From NCBI GenBank assembly GCA_033763695.1, contig JANRKB010000009.1, forward strand, positions 1 to 56,379: DNA of 56,379 bases. The letters run 5' to 3'. The DNA comes from JANRKB01 sp033763695. GTDB lineage: Bacteria; Planctomycetota; Phycisphaerae; Phycisphaerales; UBA1924. The position numbers and the translations under genes were made by a program. The notes under the pieces are model-generated. The model saw only the letters and a list, made by a program, of their open reading frames with translations, searched no databases and was not told the DNA's origin. Shown piece after piece: positions 33,522 to 41,248 of the stretch; position 1 is the first letter of the stretch; each line of letters begins with the position of its first letter.

Positions 33522-33980
33522 TCCGACCGCGTTCCGAACCGCGAAAATCCTCGCTTGCGCTGCAAGATTGGCCGCGGGCGGTGCAAATCTCTTTGCACGT
33601 CGCGCGCATGGGCGTGTTTGGCGACGTCTGACTTGGGCGGGCACGGGTCTCCTGGGTGCGTTGGGCGGCGATCGCCGGTGGCGGTGTGCTGCAACTATTG
33701 ACATGTAATGTTATCTGCGACGGGCGATCCGCTGGGGTCGCCTTTTTCGCGTTTTCGGGCCTAGCACGTCGGCACGCAGGTCTGGCTGGAAAAACGCCGC
33801 CGGCGAACGCCAGGAAATTGTTTGCCCAAAGACATGACATTGCGTGAGTGGCGTCCGGGGCCTTCGTTGTTGGAGTGTCCAGCCAAGGCAGCCCGGAGCG
33901 TGTGCGACCGGGGCCGAGGGTTGGACAAGACAACCGGCCGAGCGAGACCCGCGCGGCCACGACCCCTCGGGAGCCACGCC
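33522..33980 (+). other. Intergenic region with hairpins and a terminator
   Basis: About 460 bases with no supported gene. After the phosphatase stop there are two small hairpins (CTTGC/GCAAG at 33554-33566; GTGCAAA/TTTGCAC at 33581-33598), then an intrinsic terminator at 33723-33747. A TTGACA at 33698 lacks a matching -10. GGGAG at the right end serves the 33981 gene. Confidence 0.4.
33723..33747 (+). terminator. Intrinsic terminator
   Basis: Stem GGCGATCC / GGGTCGCC (one G-U), loop GCTG, then TTTTT. The arms are the same as those of the terminator at 40980-41015. Confidence 0.8.
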
Positions 33981-34631
33981 ATGTTCACGCGTTCAATCAA
34001 GACCGCTTCGCTCGTCCTCGCCGTCGTCACCGCCGCGGCCGGCACCGCGACCCACGCGACCGCCGCGATCACGGCCGTCTCGGGCAACACGACGTGGCTG
34101 GGCTCGCCCCCGGCGTCGGCCATGCCGGGCGCACTGGCGGGCAACAACGCCTTCACCTGGAACGAGCAGAGCGGCGTGCTGCTGAGCAACCTCACCGTCA
34201 ACATCCTGGGCAGCAGCGGCACCTACACCGGCAACACGCCCTACCTCAACTCGCTCAGCGGCACGTTCGACTCGCACTTCATTCACTTTGACAACGCCAG
34301 CGGCATCGCGTTCGTCAACGGCAGCGTCACGTTCAGCACCAAGATCGTCGCCGTGATCTATCAGGACGCGCTGCTGAACATCAGCGATCCGATCCTCGGC
34401 TCGTTCGGCACGGTGTATCCGACGAACTTGGTGGGCCGCAGCTATGGCCCCGCGCTGGGCGCGACGTCGATCACGCTGGCGAGCAACACGATCCACTTCA
34501 ACATCTTCGCGAATGCCGCGGCGTTCCGGCTCGAAGAACTGCGGGTCATCACCGAGCATGCCGTGCCCGCACCTGGTGCGTTCGCGCTGGTCGGCATGGG
34601 CGGGCTGGTCATGGCTCGTCGCCGCCGCTGA
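33981..34631 (+). CDS. PEP-CTERM-like surface protein, SHFIHF family copy 1
   Basis: A 216-residue secreted protein, first of four tandem paralogues. The signal peptide covers about 1-29. The shared core reads FTWNEQSGVLL, GTFDSHFIHFDNASG, VNGSVTFSTKIVAVIYQDALL, ISDPILGSFGTVYPT. The tail VPAPGAFALV...MARRRR is PEP-CTERM-like. The core recalls PEP-CTERM surface proteins of other phyla that carry SxxLHFDP...G-ITF...ILxVI...L-SD...LG...YP (family knowledge from memory). GGGAG precedes the ATG. Likely exported and anchored; function unknown. Confidence 0.88.
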   Translation: MFTRSIKTASLVLAVVTAAAGTATHATAAITAVSGNTTWLGSPPASAMPGALAGNNAFTWNEQSGVLLSNLTVNILGSSGTYTGNTPYLNSLSGTFDSHFIHFDNASGIAFVNGSVTFSTKIVAVIYQDALLNISDPILGSFGTVYPTNLVGRSYGPALGATSITLASNTIHFNIFANAAAFRLEELRVITEHAVPAPGAFALVGMGGLVMARRRR

Positions 34632-34701
34632 ATGAACTGAACTCTCTCTCTCTCCCTCGTTTCTCTCCTCTCCATTCACAGTTTGCACAAGGAACATCGT
34701 C

Positions 34702-35337
34702 ATGAATCGCGTGATCACTCTGTCCCTGCTCGGCTCGCTCTCGCTCGTCGCTGTCACGAACACCGCCTCGGCCGCCATCACGAGCGCCACCGGCAGCGTC
34801 TTCTGGCACACCAGCCAGCCGACCTCGGCGCTGCCCGGCGCACTCGTCACTCCGGTGGCCCATGTCTGGGATGAACAGCAAAACGTCACGGTCTCGGGCC
34901 AAGCCGTCAACATCGCGTCGAGTTTCGGCAGCTACACGGGTTCGACGCCGAACTTCGCCACCGTCAGCGGCACGTTTGATTCGCACTTCATTCACTTTGA
35001 TCTCGCGTCGGGCGTCGGTGTGGCGGGCGGGTTCATCTCGTTCAGCAGCAACATCGCAGCGATCATCTACCAGGACACGCTGCTTGATCTGAGCGATCCG
35101 ACGTTCGGCTGGGGCGGCACGACCTACGCCACGTTCATGCCGTTCCGCAGCCACGGCAGCGCGCTCAACGGCAGCAACCTGAGCCTCTTCGGCAACTCGA
35201 TGCAGTTCAACCTCGTCGCGGATACGACGACCCGCATGATCGAAGTGCGCGTGCTGACGTATGCCGTGCCCGCGCCCGGTTCGCTCGCGATGGTCGGCCT
35301 CGGCGGCTTGGTCGCGGCACGCCGTCGTCGTCGCTGA
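34702..35337 (+). CDS. PEP-CTERM-like surface protein, SHFIHF family copy 2
   Basis: A 211-residue secreted paralogue. Signal peptide 1-25 (LSLLGSLSLVAVTNTASA). The core aligns block by block with its neighbours: VWDEQQNVTV, GTFDSHFIHFDLASG, GGFISFSSNIAAIIYQDTLL, LSDPTFGWGGTTYATF. The tail is VPAPGSLAMV...AARRRRR. It starts 70 bases after copy 1 behind a CT-rich tract, with AAGGA-like bases before the ATG. No terminator is visible between copies, so co-transcription is plausible. Confidence 0.9.
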   Translation: MNRVITLSLLGSLSLVAVTNTASAAITSATGSVFWHTSQPTSALPGALVTPVAHVWDEQQNVTVSGQAVNIASSFGSYTGSTPNFATVSGTFDSHFIHFDLASGVGVAGGFISFSSNIAAIIYQDTLLDLSDPTFGWGGTTYATFMPFRSHGSALNGSNLSLFGNSMQFNLVADTTTRMIEVRVLTYAVPAPGSLAMVGLGGLVAARRRRR

Positions 35338-35431
35338 ATCGACGTTCGACTCTCGCGCTCTCTCGCCACTCTCCCGCGAGCCCGCCTCTCCCGGTCTCGC
35401 ACGGCTCACACATCACAAGAAAGGCAACACC

Positions 35432-36061
35432 ATGTCTCGCTTCTCGCTCTCCTCGCTCTCACTTCTTGCGTCCCTCGCTCTTGTCTCCAGCGCCACGGCC
35501 GCGATCCAGTCGGTCGCGGGTCAGGTCACGCAGATCGGCGCGCCGCTCTCGTGTGCTCCGGGCGCACTCACGTCGTTCAACGCTCAGGCGTGGAACGAGC
35601 AGGCGAACGTCACCACCGGTCCGATCAAGGTGAATCTCACCGCGCCGGGCTTCTACACCGGCAGCAGCGCCAACTTCGGCATCGTCGCCGGCACCTTTGA
35701 CTCGCACTTCATCCACTTCGAGGGCATTCCTGGTCAGTTCAACGTCTCGGGCAGCGTGACGTTCGTCGATCCGATCGCCGCCGTGATCTATGAGAACACC
35801 TACCTCGACAGCAGCGATCCGATCTTCGGTTCGTTCGGCACGATCTATCCGACGAGCAATCCGAATCGCAGCCTCGCCGGGCCGCTCAACAGCAACAGCC
35901 TGAACTGGGTCGGCAACACGCTGTCGTTCAACCTCTTCACGATGGCGCCGGGCAACCCCGTCATTCAACTCCGCGTGCTGACGCACCCCGTCCCCGCTCC
36001 CGGCTCGCTCGCGATGCTCGGCCTTGGCGGCCTGGTCGCGGCTCGTCGTCGGCGCCGCTGA
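35432..36061 (+). CDS. PEP-CTERM-like surface protein, SHFIHF family copy 3
   Basis: A 209-residue secreted paralogue. Signal peptide 1-24 (SLSLLASLALVSSATA). Core blocks: AWNEQANVTT, GTFDSHFIHFEGIPG, VSGSVTFVDPIAAVIYENTYL, SSDPIFGSFGTIYPT. The tail is VPAPGSLAML...AARRRRR. Two internal features differ from copy 2: a single Cys (LSCAPGA) and a longer loop before the tail. AAGAAAGG lies about 8 bases before the ATG. Closest in sequence to copies 1 and 2. Confidence 0.9.
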   Translation: MSRFSLSSLSLLASLALVSSATAAIQSVAGQVTQIGAPLSCAPGALTSFNAQAWNEQANVTTGPIKVNLTAPGFYTGSSANFGIVAGTFDSHFIHFEGIPGQFNVSGSVTFVDPIAAVIYENTYLDSSDPIFGSFGTIYPTSNPNRSLAGPLNSNSLNWVGNTLSFNLFTMAPGNPVIQLRVLTHPVPAPGSLAMLGLGGLVAARRRRR

Positions 36062-36132
36062 GTGTGTGCGGTGAGTGTGCGTGTCGCGTGTTGATTCTCT
36101 TCTGTCGTGGGCGTGATGAAAGGAACCGAGTC

Positions 36133-36768
36133 ATGTGTCGCATCAGTCAACTTGCTCTCGCCTCGAGTCTCGCACATCTGGCCATCGCGTCCGTCTCGTC
36201 GGCGTTCATCACCGGTGTCGGTGGCGCGAACACGGTGTGGCTCACCACGCCGCCCGCGATCTCCGCGTCACTCAGCGGCCCCAAGGCCTACGTCTGGAAC
36301 GAGAACCAGAACGTCGGCGTCGGCACGGTGCCTGTGAACATCTCGGCCAATCCGACGACCGCGACAGGATCGACGTGGTATCTCTCCAGCGCGACCGGAC
36401 CATTCAACTCGCACATGATTCACTTCGCGCCCACCGGCCCGGGCGCCAATGTCGGCTCGGCCACGTTCAACGGCAAGATCCTCGGCGTGATCTTCGCGGG
36501 CCTGTGGCTGGGCGCGAGCGATGCGATCTTTGGGAATCCGTCGACGGTGTACCCGTCGTTCGCCTGGGGCCGTAGTTTCGCGACCGGACAACTCTGGTCA
36601 TCAAGCCTCACGATCAACAACAACACGATTTCATGGAGCCTCAATCCGCTGAACGCGGCCCAGTATGGAGCGGACGTGCGCGTGCTGACCGTCGTGCCGT
36701 CGCCCTCATCGCTTGGACTCCTCGCGTGCGGCAGCCTGTTCGGCGTGCGCCGGCGGAGGTGTGCATGA
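36133..36768 (+). CDS. PEP-CTERM-like surface protein, SHFIHF family copy 4 (most diverged)
   Basis: A 211-residue secreted paralogue, the most diverged of the four. Core blocks: VWNENQNVGVG, GPFNSHMIHFAPTG, VGSATFNGKILGVIFAGLWL, ASDAIFGNPSTVYPS. The tail is VPSPSSLGLL...GVRRRRCA and is unusual in ending with Cys-Ala after the Arg cluster. AAAGGA sits about 7 bases before the ATG. Followed by a (TC)16 tract. Confidence 0.88.
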   Translation: MCRISQLALASSLAHLAIASVSSAFITGVGGANTVWLTTPPAISASLSGPKAYVWNENQNVGVGTVPVNISANPTTATGSTWYLSSATGPFNSHMIHFAPTGPGANVGSATFNGKILGVIFAGLWLGASDAIFGNPSTVYPSFAWGRSFATGQLWSSSLTINNNTISWSLNPLNAAQYGADVRVLTVVPSPSSLGLLACGSLFGVRRRRCA

Positions 36769-36796
36769 CGCAACCGCCCTGCGTGGGCATGTGAAA

Positions 36797-36833
<37 letters not shown>

Positions 36834-37078
36834 GAAGCCCGCCGCCGCCGATCGCGTGGATGTCTCCCCCTCGCGACCCACGCACGCGGCGGTCTTCGTT
36901 TTTGCGTTCTGATGCCGCACCGCTGCGCGGTGCCGAGGGGGAGAGGCGCGGGCGTTCGTCGGGTGTTGCTGCGCGACGACCCAACGCTATTGACCCGCAC
37001 GGCTTCGCCGGGCAAGGCGAAGAAGAGGCGAGCGAAGCGTGGATCGACAAGCGTGGTGTTTGCCCACAATCGAATGCC

Positions 37079-37120
37079 AAGTGCCAAGTGCCAAGTGCCA
37101 AGTGCCAAGTGCCAAGTGCC
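37079..37120. repeat. Heptanucleotide tandem repeat AAGTGCC x6
   Basis: Six perfect copies of AAGTGCC, preceded by a degenerate AATGCC copy at 37073-37078. They lie 49 bases before the start chosen for the sigma factor. The period of 7 is out of phase with codons. Confidence 0.97.
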
Positions 37121-37169
37121 TTCTCACTCCCGACGTGCATTCACGCACCAACCTCGTCATACTTGCACC

Positions 37170-37796
37170 GTGCGCGACGACCCGCGACAGCCCGACCCCG
37201 CCGCATCGAGTCATCTCGATGCTCTCGCGGCACGCGTGATCGCTGGGGATGAGTTCGCGCTCGCCGAGCTGCATGAGGCGCTCACGCCCGGCCTCACGCG
37301 GCACTTTCTGAGAAAGCTCGGCGGGCAGCGGCGCGCCATCGAGCAGGCCGAGGAACTCGCGCAGGCGGCATGGGTGCAGGTGTGGGCGTTGCTGCAACGC
37401 GGCGCGTACGACCCGCAGCGGGCACGGCTCACGACGTACATCTATGGCGTCGCCCACATCGTCTGGATGCGGGCGATGCGCGAGCAGGAACGCCGCCAGC
37501 AGCGAGATGGCGCTTCGCTCGACGCCGACGGGGTGAGTGGCGACACCACGCGAGCGCTCGTCGAAGGCGACGCGGCGGAGGATGCACTCGAACTGACCTC
37601 CCAGATCGAGCAGGTGCGGGAGGTGCTTGCCGGTCGCGGCGGGGGCTTCACACCGGCCGAACGCGATGCCTTGCGGGCCATCGCCGAGGGAAGCACCGAC
37701 CGAGAACTGGCCAAGCGGCTCGGCGTCGCCGCCAGCACCGCCAACGAACGCCGAAAGACGCTGTTGGCACGCCTGGCGAAATGGCTCGGCGGTTGA
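37170..37796 (+). CDS. ECF-like sigma factor (second)
   Basis: A 208-residue sigma factor read from the GTG at 37170; no ribosome site is evident and the frame is open upstream through the AAGTGCC repeat, so the start is uncertain. Region 2: ARVIAGDEFALAELHEALTPGLTRHFLRKLGG...AEELAQAAWVQVWALLQRGAYDPQRARLTTYIYGVAHIVW. Region 4: FTPAERDALRAIAEGSTDRELAKRLGVAASTANERRKTLLARL. It is followed 60 bases later by a single-span membrane protein, the usual sigma/anti-sigma order. Confidence 0.85.
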   Translation: MRDDPRQPDPAASSHLDALAARVIAGDEFALAELHEALTPGLTRHFLRKLGGQRRAIEQAEELAQAAWVQVWALLQRGAYDPQRARLTTYIYGVAHIVWMRAMREQERRQQRDGASLDADGVSGDTTRALVEGDAAEDALELTSQIEQVREVLAGRGGGFTPAERDALRAIAEGSTDRELAKRLGVAASTANERRKTLLARLAKWLGG

Positions 37797-37856
37797 CCGA
37801 GCGCACGGGGGAATGGCGGCGAACAACCAGACGGAGCACGCACCGATCGAGGCACG

Positions 37857-38495
37857 ATGAACGAGCGCGACGCACAACGACTGCTGGAGATGGCGCACGA
37901 AGCCGAGCGGCTTGAGCGTGATCTCTCGGGCGCGATGGGCGCTGCGGACGCGCTGCCGCTGCTGGCGGGGCGTGGACGCGGATCGATGTTCGGATCCTCG
38001 ACGCGCTGGGGGTATTGGCGTGCGGCGATCGCGGCGTGTGCCGCGTTCGTGCTCGTCTTTGGCGCATCGTGGCTCCAGCGCTCCTTGCCCAAGGGCACCG
38101 TCACGACCATCGCGTCGCGCGGCGGGCACAAGGCCAAGCCCGCGGCGGACCACGCCACCATGCTCATCGCGCTCTTTGCGGGTGATGAACAGTCCAACGC
38201 CGCCGAGCCGGAGTGCTGGTGCTTGCAGCGTTTCGCCCCGGTCTCGGGCGGCGATGTGGCGTCGATGGCGCCAGAAGAACTCATCGCGGCGTCGATGGAG
38301 CGTGCGTGCGTGACGTCGCCGCGGCAGGTGGTGGTGATTGGCCTCAGCGGCCCCCGCGAACATCTGCCCGCCAGCGATGACGAGGCTCGCTCGCTCGCCA
38401 AGTGCCTGCTGGGCGACGGTGCGTCGGTCGGCAGCGGCGATGTCTGCCTGGCGTCGAGCGTTGATCTGCGCGTGCAGCGCTGGTCCAATGAGTGA
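37857..38495 (+). CDS. Single-span membrane protein, probable partner of the second ECF sigma factor
   Basis: A 212-residue protein. The N-terminal cytoplasmic part (1-55, MNERDAQRLLEMAHEAERLERDL) is helical. One membrane span (about 57-73, AAIAACAAFVLVFGASW) precedes an extracytoplasmic domain with two Cys (ECWCLQRF) and further Cys at ERACVTS, AKCLLG and DVCLAS. No zinc anti-sigma motif. Position after a sigma factor suggests an anti-sigma or sensor role (inference). Its last codons overlap the queE start (ATGAGTGA), implying translational coupling. Confidence 0.75.
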   Translation: MNERDAQRLLEMAHEAERLERDLSGAMGAADALPLLAGRGRGSMFGSSTRWGYWRAAIAACAAFVLVFGASWLQRSLPKGTVTTIASRGGHKAKPAADHATMLIALFAGDEQSNAAEPECWCLQRFAPVSGGDVASMAPEELIAASMERACVTSPRQVVVIGLSGPREHLPASDDEARSLAKCLLGDGASVGSGDVCLASSVDLRVQRWSNE

Positions 38496-39288
38496 GACCG
38501 CTCGGCTACGCTTGGGCGTGAGCGAGCCTGCCCCAAAGCCCCACGCGAGAATTGCCTCCGATGAGCCGGCGTCACTGCCGGTCAGCGAGACGTTTTTCAG
38601 CGTGCAGGGTGAGGGCAAGCTCACCGGCGTGCCATCGTTCTTTGTGCGCGTCAGTGGGTGCAATCTGCGCTGTGTGTGGTGCGATACGCCGTATGCGAGT
38701 TGGAAGCCCGAGTACGAGAAACGCACGATCGAGTCGCTTGTCACCGAGGCGTGCGCCAGCGGTGCGCGGCATGCCGTGCTGACCGGCGGCGAGCCGATGC
38801 TGTTTCCGCACGTCGGCACGCTGGCGACGGTGCTGCGCGAACGCGGCATGCACATCACGATCGAGACGGCGGGGACGATTGATCGCGAACTGGCGTGCGA
38901 CCTCATCAGCATCAGTCCGAAACTCGCGAACTCCACGCCGCGGGGTGATGAACGTGATCCGCTGCGGGTGTGGGAAGCGCGTCACGAGGAGCGGCGGCTC
39001 AACTTCGTGTCGCTGCAAGGGTTGATCGATCGCTTTCCGGAGCGGCAACTCAAGTTCGTCGTGCGTGGCGGCAGTGATGACGCGCTGGCGGCGGACTTGG
39101 CGGAGATCGATGGGGTGCTCGCGCGGCTGCGCGGGTTTGACGCGGCGGATGTGCTGCTGATGCCCGAGGGGACGCGCGTGCCCGTCGCCGAGGACCGGAT
39201 GCGGGTGGTGGGGGCGTGCCTGCAGCGCGGCTGGCGCTATTGCCCACGATTGCATATTGAGCTGTTTGGCAACAGGCGGGGGACGTAA
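38488..39288 (+). CDS. queE: 7-carboxy-7-deazaguanine synthase (queuosine pathway)
   Basis: A 266-residue radical SAM enzyme that contracts 6-carboxy-tetrahydropterin to CDG, the third step in 7-deazaguanine synthesis. The cluster motif is Cys58-x3-Cys62-x2-Cys65 (GCNLRCVWCDTPYA). The SVQGEGKLTGVPSFFVR substrate block and the TGGEPML SAM block are intact, followed by TIETAGT and SPKLANSTP. The ATG at 38488 overlaps the stop of the previous gene by 8 bases. The N-terminal 30 residues are an extension before SETFFSVQGEG. queD follows 55 bases later; queC and queF are outside the window. Confidence 0.95.
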   Translation: MSETARLRLGVSEPAPKPHARIASDEPASLPVSETFFSVQGEGKLTGVPSFFVRVSGCNLRCVWCDTPYASWKPEYEKRTIESLVTEACASGARHAVLTGGEPMLFPHVGTLATVLRERGMHITIETAGTIDRELACDLISISPKLANSTPRGDERDPLRVWEARHEERRLNFVSLQGLIDRFPERQLKFVVRGGSDDALAADLAEIDGVLARLRGFDAADVLLMPEGTRVPVAEDRMRVVGACLQRGWRYCPRLHIELFGNRRGT

Positions 39289-39343
39289 GGCGGGAAAGCC
39301 GCGGCCGGTGTGGGCCGAGTGTGTTACCTACCCTTCGCCGCTC

Positions 39344-39808
39344 ATGGTCTATCGCATCTGCAAGTCGTTTGAGATTGAGTCCGGGCACATGCTGTCCAAG
39401 CACCCCGGGGCGTGTCGCTACCCGCACGGCCACAGTCGCCGGATCGATGTGGTGGTGTCGAGCGAAACGCTGGACGCCAACGAGATGGTGTGCGACTTTT
39501 CTGCGCTCAAGGCCGCGATTCGGGCGGTGGCGGACCGGTTTGACCATGCCATGGCGATGAACAGCCGCGACCCGCTGCTGGAGCAGTTGGGGGCGGTGCG
39601 CGAGCGGGTGGTGGTGTTCGAGGGGCAGGACCCGACGACGGAAGTGCTTGCGCGGCATGTGTTTGAGGGCATTCGCGAGGCGATCGCCGGCGGGCGGGTG
39701 TTTCGTGACGAGCGCGGCCGCGAGCTGCGCTTGCCAGCCGCGCTGCGGTTGGAGCGGGTCCGCGTGAGCGAGACGTCGACCTCCTGGGCTGAGTACGGCG
39801 TGTCGTGA
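39344..39808 (+). CDS. queD: 6-carboxy-5,6,7,8-tetrahydropterin synthase (queuosine pathway)
   Basis: A 154-residue enzyme that makes 6-carboxy-tetrahydropterin from dihydroneopterin triphosphate, the substrate for QueE. Zinc ligands are His15 (SGHML), His28 and His30 (PHGHS); catalytic Cys24 is in GACRYPHGH. FDHAMAMN and PTTEVLARHVF are further family blocks. The ATG at 39344 begins MVYRICKSFEIESGH. A full-length single-domain member, same strand as queE. Confidence 0.94.
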   Translation: MVYRICKSFEIESGHMLSKHPGACRYPHGHSRRIDVVVSSETLDANEMVCDFSALKAAIRAVADRFDHAMAMNSRDPLLEQLGAVRERVVVFEGQDPTTEVLARHVFEGIREAIAGGRVFRDERGRELRLPAALRLERVRVSETSTSWAEYGVS

Positions 39809-39935
39809 AGCCGCCTCGCGTCCGATAACCAAAATCTAAGTGCTCCGGATGTCGATTTCCCAAGGAAAGGCTTGGGTTTGGTCAAGATTATGAAATATGC
39901 AACTGATTTTGGTGTGGATTATGCACAAAAATCAC

Positions 39936-39964
39936 TTGGAGTGTTCGAGATACTCGGGTACACT
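39936..39964 (+). promoter_or_regulatory. Promoter for the 40075 gene
   Basis: TTGGAG, a 17-base spacer and TACACT, in the most AT-rich stretch of the 266-base gap after queD. It implies a leader of about 105 bases to the ATG. Confidence 0.5.
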
Positions 39965-40074
39965 GAGGCCGCGAAACAGGCGTTTCCGCCGCCGGTTTTG
40001 CGCGCATCCCGCGGGGTTGCGCGTGTGAGCAGGCCGACAAGGCCGAGAGAGAATCCTTGTAGGAGACGAGACAG

Positions 40075-40917
40075 ATGAATCGCATGATTGTGGCGTTGGC
40101 CGCTGGCGCGGCTGTGGCTTCGAGCGCGTTCGGTGCGGGCACCATCACCGCCGGCACCTCGCAGTATGACCTCTTCTCGTTCGGCGCGACGACCGCGTGG
40201 AACAACAGCCAGACCGGCGGCGATGGCAACCTCCGCCTGACGGGCGCGACGGGCACGGACCACCTGTCCAAGAACGCGTGGTACTACCGCACCGCGCAGA
40301 GCAACCAGAACCGCGTGTTCTTCAACGGCCTTGTTCCCACCACCGGTGGCAACGTCACCGAGTCGGCCAGCGGCGACACCCACACCCAGAAGTGCAACAA
40401 TGCCAGCGACAACGGCATTGACAACTTCTCGGCTCTCTTCACCACCAAGATCTTCAACATGGGCACCAACACCGCCCTCGTCTACACGACGCTGACGCTG
40501 AAGAACAACGCCAGCACGAGCCGCACGCTGCAGATCTTCAACCTCGTCGATTTCGATCTGCTCGGCGGCGCCACCGGCGACACCGTGCAGTACGACGCGG
40601 CGCAGCAGGCCAACAAGTTCACCGACACCGGCATCACCGGCTGGCACAAGGGCTTCAACGCCACGGGTCGCGAGGCGAACACCAGCAGCACGCTCCGCAA
40701 CACCCGTCTGAACCTCGGCTCGGCCAACCTCACCGGCGCCAGCGGCCCGACCACCGGCGACGTTGCTTCGGCCTTCCAGTGGACGATCACCCTCGCCGCC
40801 GGCGAGTCGACGACCATCGCGGCCGCGTTCTCGCTGAACACGCTCGCGATCCCGGCCCCCGGCAGCCTGGCCCTCATCGGCCTTGGCGGTCTGGTCGCTG
40901 GCCGTCGTCGTCGCTAA
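40075..40917 (+). CDS. PEP-CTERM-like surface protein, WYYRT family copy 1
   Basis: A 280-residue secreted protein. Signal peptide 1-21 (IVALAAGAAVASSAFGAG). Beta-rich body with NAWYYRTAQSNQNRVFFNGL, LTLKNNASTSRTLQIFNLVDFDLLGG, and AFQWTITLAAGESTTIAAAFSL. The tail IPAPGSLALI...AGRRRR is PEP-CTERM-like. It aligns with the next gene throughout, so the two are a paralogous pair. GTAGGAGAC precedes the ATG; promoter and terminator candidates bracket it. Confidence 0.9.
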   Translation: MNRMIVALAAGAAVASSAFGAGTITAGTSQYDLFSFGATTAWNNSQTGGDGNLRLTGATGTDHLSKNAWYYRTAQSNQNRVFFNGLVPTTGGNVTESASGDTHTQKCNNASDNGIDNFSALFTTKIFNMGTNTALVYTTLTLKNNASTSRTLQIFNLVDFDLLGGATGDTVQYDAAQQANKFTDTGITGWHKGFNATGREANTSSTLRNTRLNLGSANLTGASGPTTGDVASAFQWTITLAAGESTTIAAAFSLNTLAIPAPGSLALIGLGGLVAGRRRR

Positions 40918-40979
40918 ATCTGCTTCTCTCCCGTGGATCGCCCGATGAGGCGCGGTCCATGACCTGACTTCATGTCACG

Positions 40980-41015
40980 AACGGGCGATCCGACAGGGTC
41001 GCCCGTTGCGTTTTT
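40980..41015 (+). terminator. Intrinsic terminator
   Basis: Twelve-position stem AACGGGCGATCC / GGGTCGCCCGTT (one G-U), loop GACA, then TGCGTTTTT. The arm sequence repeats the terminator at 33723-33747. Confidence 0.85.
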
Positions 41016-41086
41016 GCGCTCTGGCGGCGTGAGAGCGAGAAGATGGGATGCCATTTCCGGGTCGCACTCGGCTCGGTTTGGGTGGC

Positions 41087-41126
41087 TTGTCCGGTGTATG
41101 CAAAATCTCCAGATTATTCCGGACAA
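41087..41126. repeat. Inverted repeat in the upstream region of the 41249 gene
   Basis: TTGTCCGG at 41087-41094 and CCGGACAA at 41119-41126 with a 24-base AT-richer interior. It could be an operator or leader hairpin. The rest of the 40918-41248 gap holds the terminator above and the GGAG ribosome site at 41239. Confidence 0.4.
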
Positions 41127-41248
41127 ATGCTGGCACTTATCAGAATCGGTGGCATGTTCTCAGTGTGGTGCTGAGCGCTCGTGGGGTGTGGTGCCCTTCA
41201 CGCTTGGCGCAAAGTGGGTGTAGAAGCCCAACAATTTGGAGTTTGAGT

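Noticed and set aside
33698..33703. TTGACA as a promoter for a small RNA ending at the 33723 terminator
   Set aside because: No -10 element at 15-19 bases downstream, where the terminator stem lies instead.
37079..37120. CRISPR-like array
   Set aside because: Contiguous 7-base units without spacers; this is a simple tandem repeat and there are no cas genes.
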